The position numbers and the translations under genes are program-made. A model generated the notes under the pieces. It searched no databases and was not told the origin of the DNA. It was given only the letters and a program-made list of their open reading frames with translations. Source: Bacteroidota bacterium (GTDB lineage: Bacteria; Bacteroidota; Bacteroidia; Cytophagales; Cyclobacteriaceae). Taken from it: a stretch of DNA of 11,832 nt. The stretch lies in the NCBI GenBank assembly GCA_023417955.1, contig JAEZDW010000037.1:1-11832 (forward strand), written 5' to 3'. Positions 1 through 7,141 of this stretch are shown piece by piece (the stretch's first letter is position 1; each line of letters begins with the position of its first letter).

Positions 1-789
1 ATCTTTTGAAGCCTGCATACCGACAGGCCCTTTAGCGACTGTTGTGCCACCATCGACGGGATAGAGCGCACCGGTAACGTACGAGGCTTCATCTGAAGCA
101 AGGAAAAGATAGACATATGCGACTTCTTCGGGTGTACCCCGGCGTCCTAGCGGTACTGCTGACACCAGAGTCTTTTCATCCTGTTTTTCCATCTGACTCG
201 TTTCTTTATGTGTCCACGCCGTGTCGATTGGCCCCGGGCAAACACAATTTGCACGCACACCGTGTTGAGCTTGTTCAATCGCGACGCCTTTCATGAAAGC
301 GTGAATGAATCCCTTGGTGCCACCGTAGGGCGTGTTTCGCGCAAGCCCAATCATGCCGGATTCCGACCCGGCGGAAACGATCGACCCCTTTGTCTTTTGT
401 AGCTCTGGTATCGCGTATTTGGTCATCATGAATGCTGAACGGATATTATTCTTCAGCAGATATTCAAACGCCTCGACTGAATAGCTTTCGAGTTCATTGA
501 CTTCAGGGAAGACACCTGCATTGTTCACAAGTATGTCGAGCTTTCCAAAGCTTTTCTTCGCCTGTTCAATACACTCGCGTGCGTTTTCTTCTTCGGAAAT
601 GTCACCTACAAAGGCGATTGATTTTCCGCCTGCTTTGTTGATTTCGTCTACCACTTCGTTAACGGGATCCTCAGGATAGCCGTTCACAATTACGGACGCT
701 CCTTCGCGGGCAAACAGCTTGCTGATCGCCTCGCCGATACCGGTTGCGCCACCGGTCACGATGGCCACCTTATCTTGTAGTCTTTCCAT
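1..789 (-). CDS. SDR family oxidoreductase (short-chain dehydrogenase), 3' end cut by window edge
   Basis: Classical short-chain dehydrogenase/reductase, expected to be a cytosolic NAD(P)-dependent alcohol/ketone oxidoreductase; the substrate cannot be read from sequence. The reverse-strand frame is open for 263 codons from ATG 789-787 to the window edge. The N-terminus MERLQDKVAIVTGG leads into the dinucleotide-binding motif TGGATGIG (residues 12-19). NNAG is at 89-92, and the catalytic set is Ser142, Tyr155 and Lys159 (YGGTK), with Asn114/115 as the probable fourth member. The CPGPIDT motif (184-190) and a VDGG motif near residue 245 complete the fold. Classical SDRs are about 250-290 residues, so only the last residues and the stop are missing. 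The start is secure because the Rossmann strand begins seven residues in. No Shine-Dalgarno sequence is visible. The residue after the second beta strand (VIVNGYPED) does not decide between NAD and NADP. Confidence 0.95.
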   Translation of the reverse strand, partial: MERLQDKVAIVTGGATGIGEAISKLFAREGASVIVNGYPEDPVNEVVDEINKAGGKSIAFVGDISEEENARECIEQAKKSFGKLDILVNNAGVFPEVNELESYSVEAFEYLLKNNIRSAFMMTKYAIPELQKTKGSIVSAGSESGMIGLARNTPYGGTKGFIHAFMKGVAIEQAQHGVRANCVCPGPIDTAWTHKETSQMEKQDEKTLVSAVPLGRRGTPEEVAYVYLFLASDEASYVTGALYPVDGGTTVAKGPVGMQASKD

Positions 790-1127
790 GTCGAATTGAG
801 TTTTGTTCTAACCGGAGGATAGAAAATCTCGTACCGCGCCGCTGGTTTGAATTGATAAATCAGACTAACCGATCAACGACATCAAGTCTTCGACGTGAAA
901 AATGCGAATTATGAGTTGCCCTCGTATTCGGTTCAGGACTTCGATAACACGCGTTGGAGTTGCGGGATTGGGAACACGTATTTCTTGAACTCGTTGCCCC
1001 AACGAAGAGAAGATCCCATGGTAAGTAACCCAATTGGAGCAACGTTTTTCTCATTCGAAAATAGTCTCCGTCATCTGTGGGGATTCATCAATAAATGTTG
1101 GGATACTTTAGTCCGACAGAAGGATGA
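790..1127. other. 338-base gap between two minus-strand genes, no convincing gene
   Basis: This stretch holds the 5' flank of the SDR gene and the 3' flank of the beta-barrel gene. I found no TAnnTTTG promoter match for the SDR gene on the minus strand. An imperfect inverted repeat (gtccgac at 1111-1117, gtcgggac at 1135-1142, one bulged base) straddles the barrel gene's stop codon. No T-run follows it, so it is not a convincing terminator. A minus-strand frame is open from 1050 to its stop at 865-867 and reads protein-like (VQEIRVPNPATPTRVIEVL...), but it has no ATG near its beginning. It may be a remnant or chance. Short plus-strand (895-1158) and minus-strand (860-1054) frames look random in composition. 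Confidence 0.5.
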
Positions 1128-3563
1128 CTATTCAGTCGGGACGATGTCGCGTTTCTGACGCTGTCCTTTCGTCTGGCGGATGCGATAGCTGAACGTTAGG
1201 TTGATTTGCCGCCGGCGGTATTGAAAGTCGCGATCGGAAAAGAAAGTCGCTCCTTCGGCGGTGCTCATGAATTTTCTTGAATTGAACAGGTCAAGTGTTG
1301 TAAGGTTAATTGTGCCGTTTCTTTTCAGAATATCCCTGCTCAACGAGATGTCGGTGTAGAAAAGAGATTTGCGTCTGCCCTGAACCGTCTTCTGCGGCGC
1401 CTCATAATTTGTTCTGACCTGAAGATCAATCTTTGCTGGTAACGCGATACGCGACGTCTGACGTGCGAACCAGCTGTAGGTTGTATTCGCGTAAGTCGAA
1501 ACAATATTCGATCCGTCGACATCAGCGTAGAAGAAGTTCAGATTGGTGTCGAGCCTCCACCATGACGTAAGGTCAATCGTTCCGGTCAATTCTACACCAT
1601 ATGCTTTTTCACCATTTAGATTTTCCGTGCGTGTGTTGGAGAATCCATTCAGCTCAACCAGTCGAATACTTTCTATCTTGTCTGTCGTGAGGCGGGTGTA
1701 AACTGAGGCAGTGATGGAACCGGCTTCATAGTTACGCGCGTAACCGATGTCGATAACGTGGCTGTACTCCGGGTTCAGATCCGGGTTTCCGCTAAAAAAG
1801 TTTCGTTCGTCGGAGAATGTAACGAAGGGACTAAGGTCATTATAATACGGTCTGCGTATACGCCGGCTGTAACTAAGTTGTAGGTCGTTTTGTTCAGGCA
1901 GATTTAACGTTATGTGCACACTCGGAAAAAGATTGGAGTATTTTCTTGGGTTCACTTCACCCGTTTCGGCAAGCGTTGTTTTTACATCGGTCCATTCACC
2001 ACGAAGTCCGACCTGATAGGATACGATTCCTGTCTTCTTTCCCAGAATCGCGTAAGCGGCAACTATATTTTCATCGTAAAAGAATATGTTGTCGAGATTT
2101 TCAAGTGGTATGAACTCGCCCTCATTATCTTGCTGTGTTACGAGAAAGTCATTCGTCATGTCACGAAAGCTGCTGCGGATTCCGGTTTCAACCTTACCAC
2201 CACCCGGTAGTGGTCGTGTGTAGTCGGCCTGAAACAACAGTTGTTTTTCACTTTCGTCGTTTAGTGATTTCTGAATGAGGTCTTTTGAATGGTCAGGCGT
2301 GTCGTCGGGATTGAAATGAAATTGTGTGAATGTCTGGTCCGAGCTCTCCCAGTTGTCGAGGTATTTTACTTCTGCCAGGAATTGATGATCCTTTCCCGGC
2401 ATGACCCGTTTGTAGATTAACGAGTACTCTGAATTGGGTTCGATTTCATCTTCATCCTGTCTGCGGGTTGTATAACTGAGCAGGTTGTCGGCACTGCCAG
2501 CGTAGTCGCGGTAGACGATATCGGTGATTCTTTTGGCGTCGCTCCTTCGATAGAGGTATGAGCCTGTTAGTATGCTGGTTTCGGTAAAGTAAAGGTCAAT
2601 ACCTCCGCGGATGTTGTTGTTTAGCCCGCGCACGAATGAACGATTGGTCTGTTTCAACAGGAATGTTTCATCCGGCGTGTAAACCTCCTGGTACATGCTC
2701 CCGCGTCCGGGCTGGTCGCGATAAGCGATTCCGTAGTTCACAAAGAAGTTTACTTTCCTGTGTCGGTAGTTGACATTAGCTGCCAGTCCGTGATTATCAG
2801 GGTAGCCGGTAATTACGTCGAATGAGCCATTAAAGCCACTGTTCTTTTCTTTCTTTAGAACGATGTTAATGATCCCACCGAGGCCCTCAGCTTCGTATCG
2901 CGCGGAGGGATTCGTGATGACTTCAATACGTTCAATCATACTTGCCTGCAGTTGCTGAAGGCCGCTGCCGCCTTTGAAGCTTACAAGTCCTGATGGCTTT
3001 CCGTCGATGAGTATACGAACGTTATCACTTCCGCGAAGGCGGACGTTACCTTCCGGGTCGACAGCAACCGATGGAATGTTCATAAGAACATCGGTAGCAT
3101 TACCGCCGCTGTTGGCGAGATCCTGGCCCACGTTAAAGATTTTCTTGTCAAGCGAAAGCTCCATAGAACTTTTCTCGCCACGTACTTCAACTTCATTCAG
3201 CAAATCCGTATTCGGTGCCAACAGGAGAGTGCCCAGATCTCGGGCAGGCCGGGTTTCGTCAAGTGTAAATACTGAAATTTGTTTGGTGCCAAATCCGATG
3301 AAAGAGATTTCCGCGCTGTGCGTGCCAAATGGCACATTAGCTGTAAACTTTCCATCGTCGTCAGTGATTGCACCACCGGCAAGCGTGTGACCTGGCTCTT
3401 TATATATCGCCACCGTAGCATAGGCCAATGGTCTGGATGACGTCGAGTCGACAATGACACCGGTAACTTTACCTCCGTTTTGTGCCGCGAGTTTGGAGGC
3501 AAAAGACATGGTGAGAAAAAAGACTACCAGCGTAAAGGATTGAAACGTCGCCTTTTGAACCAT
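1128..3563 (-). CDS. Outer-membrane beta-barrel family protein (TonB-dependent-receptor-like)
   Basis: An 811-residue outer-membrane protein of the Bacteroidota beta-barrel type (OMP_b-brl_3-like). These resemble TonB-dependent transporters; the ligand is unknown. A signal peptide spans residues 1-28 (hydrophobic TLVVFFLTMSF, cut near AAQ). Residues ~30-105 form a carboxypeptidase-regulatory-like beta-sandwich (GKVTGVIVDS, ITDDDGKF, ISFIGFGTK). A plug domain covers ~120-225, with NVRLRGSDNVRILIDGKPSG and IERIEVITNPSARYEAEGLGGIINIV as hallmarks. The rest is beta-barrel, with the typical LQLSYSRRIRRP, NPDLNPEYS and INLTFSYRI segments. A basic tail (IRQTKGQRQKRDIVPTE) follows the last strand; such tails are known in this family. 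I see no canonical TonB box. The start ATG at 3563 fits the signal peptide and has no Shine-Dalgarno sequence. The gene lies 88 bases downstream of the acyltransferase on the same strand, so the two may be co-transcribed. I found no separate promoter. Confidence 0.93.
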   Translation of the reverse strand: MVQKATFQSFTLVVFFLTMSFASKLAAQNGGKVTGVIVDSTSSRPLAYATVAIYKEPGHTLAGGAITDDDGKFTANVPFGTHSAEISFIGFGTKQISVFTLDETRPARDLGTLLLAPNTDLLNEVEVRGEKSSMELSLDKKIFNVGQDLANSGGNATDVLMNIPSVAVDPEGNVRLRGSDNVRILIDGKPSGLVSFKGGSGLQQLQASMIERIEVITNPSARYEAEGLGGIINIVLKKEKNSGFNGSFDVITGYPDNHGLAANVNYRHRKVNFFVNYGIAYRDQPGRGSMYQEVYTPDETFLLKQTNRSFVRGLNNNIRGGIDLYFTETSILTGSYLYRRSDAKRITDIVYRDYAGSADNLLSYTTRRQDEDEIEPNSEYSLIYKRVMPGKDHQFLAEVKYLDNWESSDQTFTQFHFNPDDTPDHSKDLIQKSLNDESEKQLLFQADYTRPLPGGGKVETGIRSSFRDMTNDFLVTQQDNEGEFIPLENLDNIFFYDENIVAAYAILGKKTGIVSYQVGLRGEWTDVKTTLAETGEVNPRKYSNLFPSVHITLNLPEQNDLQLSYSRRIRRPYYNDLSPFVTFSDERNFFSGNPDLNPEYSHVIDIGYARNYEAGSITASVYTRLTTDKIESIRLVELNGFSNTRTENLNGEKAYGVELTGTIDLTSWWRLDTNLNFFYADVDGSNIVSTYANTTYSWFARQTSRIALPAKIDLQVRTNYEAPQKTVQGRRKSLFYTDISLSRDILKRNGTINLTTLDLFNSRKFMSTAEGATFFSDRDFQYRRRQINLTFSYRIRQTKGQRQKRDIVPTE

Positions 3564-3651
3564 GAGGTGATTTGCTAAAGTGACACAAGTTAGCAGATGA
3601 ACACCGCATTAAATATGGTGATGCCTACCATTCATGTAAAAGGACATCGTT

Positions 3652-4833
3652 TCACTGATGACGCGGCTGAGTTACGCCAATCTGTTCCTTCTCGTGCTCT
3701 GCGGTAGTTGCTCCGCTCTTGATAATCACGAATCGCTCCTTCAATCGCAGGAATCTTTTCTCGAAATATTCATACGAGAAGTATGCTACAGTAATGGTCA
3801 GTGTGACCGAGCCGGTATAGAGCAGTATATTAAAGAGGAGAAGGTTAGTGTTGTTTAAGTCGAATGAGGTCAATAAATAAAGACATGCTGTGATGCACAA
3901 GGTATGATACATGTAAATACCATACGATATGTTTCCGAGTGTGGTCATAAGCGTACCTTCCAGGGAAACGCGAACGCGTGGATTCACCGACAGATTCATG
4001 ATGATGGACAGGAAGATGAACGCCTCAAAGTAGGTGACGGCCCAATGATGAATTGGCAGCAGGAACAAACTTCCAAACATGATGACTGTGAGCATCATTG
4101 TCAGCGGATGAAAAATGAACGTCAGCAAGCGCTTTCTTTGGTAGAAAAGTGCCCAGGCTCCGAGTGCCCCAACTCCCATTTGCTCGATCTTCAATTGCGT
4201 CCAGAAACGAAACACCATGTTGAGGCGCCCGCCTTCGTCTCCGCCTGAGTAATCGAGAGCCGCGGTGACTGCAAACTTTGCGATTACGAATAGGATCAGA
4301 AACAGGATTAGCTTACGGAAAAATACACGTACGAAAACCGGCCACACCAGATAGAATTGTTCTTCAACGCCGATAGTCCAAAGCTGATTGGCGCCTGCAA
4401 TAGAAGGAGCGAAAAGACGGACAAGGTTGGGAAGAACCAGTAAGAACAAGGTTACCTTCAACCAAAATTTATTATCGTACAGGTCAATTCCCAGCAGCGA
4501 CATGTCGAAAATAAACGGGACCACGAAAAGGCAGATGAAGACGACCAAATAATAGACCGGCCAGATTCTAAGAATCCGTCGGACGTAAAACTCTTTAATG
4601 GAAATATGGCCTGTTTTGGTCCTTTCGGCCATCAGCAGGTACGTTATGAGAAATCCGCTGAGGACAAAGAAAAAGGATACAGCTTTTGAACCGAGAGCGT
4701 CGACCGTTGTATGCCCCCAGACATTGGGAATACCTGCCCAGAATTTGTACTGTTCAACGTGGTGAAATATCACCGCGGTGGCAGCCAAAAAACGCAATGC
4801 ACTTAGATTTTTGAAATATACCCGTTCAGCCAT
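3652..4833 (-). CDS. Acyltransferase family 3 (OafA/YrhL-like) integral membrane protein
   Basis: A 393-residue multi-pass inner-membrane acyltransferase-3. Members transfer acyl groups, often acetyl, to sugars of cell-surface polysaccharides, glycolipids or peptidoglycan; this acceptor is unknown. Family motifs run in order: LSALRFLAATAVIFHH with the likely catalytic histidines 24-25, SFFFVLSGFLITY (~53-65), EFYVRRILRIWPVYY (81-95), LWTIGVEEQFYLVWP (~151-165) with Glu157/158, and GNISYGIYMYHTL near residue 300. Hydrophobic stretches agree with about ten membrane helices, and the length is normal for a stand-alone enzyme without a C-terminal SGNH domain. The start at 4833 places the first motif at the usual distance and lies about 36 bases downstream of a TATCTTTG -7 element. 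The outer-membrane barrel gene follows after 88 bases. A hydrophilic tail (AEHEKEQIGVTQPRHQ) ends the protein. Confidence 0.95.
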   Translation of the reverse strand: MAERVYFKNLSALRFLAATAVIFHHVEQYKFWAGIPNVWGHTTVDALGSKAVSFFFVLSGFLITYLLMAERTKTGHISIKEFYVRRILRIWPVYYLVVFICLFVVPFIFDMSLLGIDLYDNKFWLKVTLFLLVLPNLVRLFAPSIAGANQLWTIGVEEQFYLVWPVFVRVFFRKLILFLILFVIAKFAVTAALDYSGGDEGGRLNMVFRFWTQLKIEQMGVGALGAWALFYQRKRLLTFIFHPLTMMLTVIMFGSLFLLPIHHWAVTYFEAFIFLSIIMNLSVNPRVRVSLEGTLMTTLGNISYGIYMYHTLCITACLYLLTSFDLNNTNLLLFNILLYTGSVTLTITVAYFSYEYFEKRFLRLKERFVIIKSGATTAEHEKEQIGVTQPRHQ

Positions 4834-4868
4834 TCGAGGGGTAGCGAGTTTGTTGGTTAGCCAAACCT

Positions 4869-4899
4869 CAAAGATAACGTCTTTTGGTTGGTCGCGAAA
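4869..4899 (-). promoter_or_regulatory. Candidate Bacteroidota-type promoter for the acyltransferase gene
   Basis: Read on the minus strand, 4876-4869 is TATCTTTG, an exact match to the Bacteroidota -7 consensus TAnnTTTG. About 17-18 bases further upstream (4899-4894) lies GTTTCG, a degenerate form of the TTTG-type -33 element. Transcription would begin near 4862 and leave a leader of about 28 bases before the ATG at 4833. The -7 match is what the sequence shows; the -33 call and the start site are inference. Confidence 0.45.
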
Positions 4900-4976
4900 C
4901 TGAAAGCGGAAAAGCTTTAATTGAATGTTTTCGCATGGTCCGAGAGGGGATCAATCGTTTGTGTCGTGCTACGAAA

Positions 4977-5204
4977 TCAACCAGAATTAGAATTTCGAAG
5001 AATTGGAGCCGGTGTATTTTTCGGTCCTGCAACAAATGAGCGAATTGCACGAAGTTCCTGGTTTTTACAATGAAGTTCTTCGTGGTTATCCTTTAAGATA
5101 CTCAATTGAATCTGAAACTCTATGATAGAAGCAAACAACCGCGCGTGTGTGCGTTCAATCTCACGAAGCCTGTCTGCAAGGCGGTTAACGTCAGTATTAC
5201 ACAT
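4977..5204 (-). CDS. Small coiled-coil protein of unknown function (75 aa)
   Basis: I do not recognise the family. The frame from ATG 5204-5202 to TGA 4979-4977 encodes 75 residues. Residues 6-51 show an unbroken heptad pattern with core positions V6, L9, L13, I16, H20, L23, I27, F30, L34, L37, H41, L44, N48 and L51. That is seven heptads of a parallel-type coiled coil with polar His/Asn at some core sites. A Pro/Asn-rich tail follows (KNTPAPILRNSNSG). There is no signal peptide or membrane segment, so a cytosolic oligomer or adaptor is likely. The frame stays open far upstream to 5720, but that part is antisense to the NTF2-like gene and I consider it a shadow. The chosen start lies just before the heptads and outside the neighbouring gene. 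It is transcribed divergently from the lipoprotein gene, 72 bases away. No clear promoter or Shine-Dalgarno sequence is visible. A chance frame is the alternative, but the heptads argue against it. Confidence 0.6.
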   Translation of the reverse strand: MCNTDVNRLADRLREIERTHARLFASIIEFQIQLSILKDNHEELHCKNQELRAIRSFVAGPKNTPAPILRNSNSG

Positions 5205-5276
5205 GTTGGAGTTCCTGAAAATCAGGTACCAGCTACCAGCTCCTTTTAGGAAATCGGTACCTTTGGGAAAAACGTC
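5205..5276. promoter_or_regulatory. Divergent intergenic region with small palindromes and a candidate promoter
   Basis: This 72-base region separates two divergently transcribed genes. It contains a perfect inverted repeat, CCTGAaaaTCAGG (5214-5226), which could be an operator for a dimeric regulator. It also has two GGTACC palindromes (5225-5230 and 5257-5262) and a tandem duplication of TACCAGC (5227-5240). On the plus strand TACCTTTG (5258-5265) matches the TAnnTTTG -7 consensus exactly. If used, it would give a leader of only about five bases before the ATG at 5277, so the transcript would be nearly leaderless. No good -33 element is visible. All regulatory roles here are inference. Confidence 0.3.
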
Positions 5277-5732
5277 ATGAAGCGAAAACTGCTTACGCTT
5301 TGGTTTGCCGCCCTCGCCGTTGTTGGATGTGCGCAGGCCGATGAAGCACGAAAAATTCCGGAGCTTTCTGCAAAGTTCTCGGCGGATTATATGCGTGGCG
5401 ATTTCGAAGCAATGAGTGATGCCTACTCTGCCGACGCCGTACTCATGGCACCCGGACGCGATGTAGTGATTGGTAAAGAGGCGATTCTTGAATTTTGGAA
5501 AACGACAAGCATACCCCTTCTGCACAAGAGTGTACCCGATACGTTGATCATCCACAGTCCGTCCGAAATCCATGACTTTGGTTATTTCTTCACACAAAGA
5601 GATGCTGCCAGCCCGGTGTTTTCGGCGAAGTATTATATCATTTGGCGGAGAAGCGCCGACGGGGAATGGAAGATGTATATGGATATGTGGAATTCCAGAC
5701 ACCGCGACCGGGCCCAACAAGACCCGCGGTAG
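5277..5732 (+). CDS. NTF2/SnoaL-like (DUF4440-type) lipoprotein
   Basis: A 151-residue putative lipoprotein with one NTF2-like alpha+beta cone fold. The N-terminus MKRKLLTLWFAALAVVGC is a lipoprotein signal with the lipobox VVGC, so Cys18 is the predicted lipidated residue. The mature chain matches the DUF4440/SnoaL pattern: an N-terminal helix (LSAKFSADYMRGDFEAMSDAY), the strand motif SADAVLMAPG (~51-60), IGKEAILEFWK (~65-75), and late beta strands ending in AKYYIIWRRSADGEWKMYMDMWN. Some members are enzymes (polyketide cyclase- or isomerase-like), others only bind ligands. No catalytic residues can be assigned here. The signal peptide fixes the start. The esterase gene follows on the same strand after 67 bases, so an operon is plausible. 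Confidence 0.85.
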   Translation: MKRKLLTLWFAALAVVGCAQADEARKIPELSAKFSADYMRGDFEAMSDAYSADAVLMAPGRDVVIGKEAILEFWKTTSIPLLHKSVPDTLIIHSPSEIHDFGYFFTQRDAASPVFSAKYYIIWRRSADGEWKMYMDMWNSRHRDRAQQDPR

Positions 5733-5799
5733 CGCACAACAACTGGCACCAATATTTGCTGTCCGTCTCTGGACGCGTTCAGAGACGAATACTTATTCT

Positions 5800-6918
5800 A
5801 TGGTTGCCCGACTACGGTATTTCTTCCGGTCTTCAACTACTGCAATTACAACACGACGGATAGCTACCCGATCGGTCAGAGGGCTCCTTATGATGGCGGG
5901 TATTGTATCGGCGCTCATCTTGCTAAATACCGGTACCGTTAATCGGCAACGCTTTTGGGTTACACCTGACAGTCGTATTGGGATGCTCCAATATGTGCCG
6001 CCTAATTACTATACGAATTCGGAAAAGTATCCACTAGTCATTTTTCTTCACGGCATTGGCGAGCGTGGTATTGATTCGCGGCAGCCGGATCTTATAGAAA
6101 GCCAAAGCTACTGGTTGGATAATCTTGGCCCGCCGGAACTCGTTGCCCAAGGTCACAATTTTCCTTTTATCCTTATCTCGCCTCAGTTAAAGAGTAATCA
6201 TGAATACTGGCCGGTATCGTATATTATGGAAGTTGTGAACTGGGCGCGCGATAACATGCGCGTCGATGAAAAGCGGATCTATGTGACCGGACTAAGTCTT
6301 GGTGGTGGCGCAGTCTTTTCTGCTATACAAACCCATCCCGATATTTTTGCTGCTGCAGTTCCGATATGTGCGCACTGGAACGACCCCGCATTTGCCAACG
6401 TCATTGCAAGCGAGAAAGTGGGTGTCTGGGCGTTTCATGGGGACAACGATCCGCAGGTACCGTTGCATACGAATTCTTTTATGATTGACTCTATAAACCG
6501 ATGCATACCCAAACATGGCGAGAAGGCGCGTTTAACAGTTTATCATGGACTTCAGCACAAGGTTTGGGACCGCGCCTATGTTCCTGCTACGGATGGAGAA
6601 GATGTTTACAACTGGATGCTGAAACACAAAAAGAGAAAAAGAAATGGTTTATCTCTGCCTGAGGTAAGTGCCGGCCAGGATCAGGTCGTGTCTTTTGTTG
6701 AAGACATCTTCTTAAATGGTAAAACGTTGGGTGACGATGTCAGTAAGTATACAGGCGAGTGGATGCAACTTAGCGGTCCACCGGCGGCGATTGCAAATCC
6801 CCGTTCAACCCAGACCAACGTGACGGTTAGGCGTAAAGGCGTCTATTGTTTTCGTCTGAGAATTACTGACAAGGACGGGAATTCTGATCAGGATTTTGTC
6901 AGGATTACCGTCCAATAA
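5800..6918 (+). CDS. Exported alpha/beta-hydrolase (PHB-depolymerase/esterase-like) with C-terminal PKD/REJ-like domain
   Basis: A 372-residue serine hydrolase related to PHB-depolymerase-like esterases and predicted peptidases (COG4099-like). HGIGERG (from His84) is the oxyanion-hole region. The nucleophile elbow GLSLGG gives Ser166, HGDNDPQVP gives Asp217, and GLQHKVW gives His253, so the triad is complete. Residues ~285-372 form a PKD/REJ-like beta-sandwich (VSAGQDQVVSF, GEWMQLSGPPAAI, GVYCFRLRITDKDGNSDQDF), probably for binding or spacing. The N-terminus has a basic stretch of 30 residues and then a hydrophobic segment (MMAGIVSALILL), a signal peptide or anchor. The start is uncertain. 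ATG 5800 gives the long basic leader, while ATG 5890 or 5893 gives a compact signal and has AGAGGG just upstream. The frame is open back to 5572 but overlaps the lipoprotein gene there. The natural substrate is unknown; an ester or glycan-linked ester is likely. Confidence 0.88.
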   Translation: MVARLRYFFRSSTTAITTRRIATRSVRGLLMMAGIVSALILLNTGTVNRQRFWVTPDSRIGMLQYVPPNYYTNSEKYPLVIFLHGIGERGIDSRQPDLIESQSYWLDNLGPPELVAQGHNFPFILISPQLKSNHEYWPVSYIMEVVNWARDNMRVDEKRIYVTGLSLGGGAVFSAIQTHPDIFAAAVPICAHWNDPAFANVIASEKVGVWAFHGDNDPQVPLHTNSFMIDSINRCIPKHGEKARLTVYHGLQHKVWDRAYVPATDGEDVYNWMLKHKKRKRNGLSLPEVSAGQDQVVSFVEDIFLNGKTLGDDVSKYTGEWMQLSGPPAAIANPRSTQTNVTVRRKGVYCFRLRITDKDGNSDQDFVRITVQ

Positions 6919-7141
6919 GTTCTTTGCGAGCTTTGTAACACACTTAGCATTATTCCCAAATCAGGATAAATCATCCGGTTTCAGGAAGCCATTCCATCTT
7001 TAGAATTTTCAAAAAGGCCCATTCCAGACCTCAGAGGTACTTTTTCGGTCAGGGATTAGATTTTGATCATAGCAGGCTGTCGGAAGAAATTCCGGTTCAT
7101 CGGTTATATCCGGTGTTCGTCGATCGCTAACCTGACTTTTT
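6919..7141. other. 223-base gap upstream of the giant-protein gene
   Basis: No gene is visible. The only stem candidate after the esterase stop is the very short GGATaaatcATCC (6963-6975), which is too weak to call a terminator. TTAGATTTTG near 7056-7065 is one base off the TAnnTTTG spacing and would leave a leader of about 70 bases. It is a weak promoter candidate without a good -33 element. The ATG at 7142 follows a run of five T and has no Shine-Dalgarno sequence. Confidence 0.35.

Noticed and set aside
1111..1142. Imperfect inverted repeat at the barrel gene's stop codon as a terminator
   Set aside because: It has a 17-base loop and a bulge, and no T-run follows on the minus strand. It does not meet the intrinsic-terminator pattern.
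895..1158. Plus-strand frame of 87 codons overlapping the 3' end of the barrel gene
   Set aside because: It overlaps a solid gene on the opposite strand, with no recognisable motif, promoter or ribosome-binding site.
1914..2210. Plus-strand frame of 98 codons inside the barrel gene
   Set aside because: It is fully antisense to a confidently identified outer-membrane protein and has no domain signature.
4868..5050. Minus-strand frame of 60 codons
   Set aside because: It overlaps the coiled-coil gene in another frame and has a basic, random-looking composition without domain features. It would also run over the candidate acyltransferase promoter.
5205..5720. Upstream 172 codons of the 247-codon minus-strand frame ending at 4977
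   Set aside because: It is antisense to the NTF2-like lipoprotein gene, which has a signal peptide and a recognisable fold. Only the part from ATG 5204 on has coiled-coil coding character.
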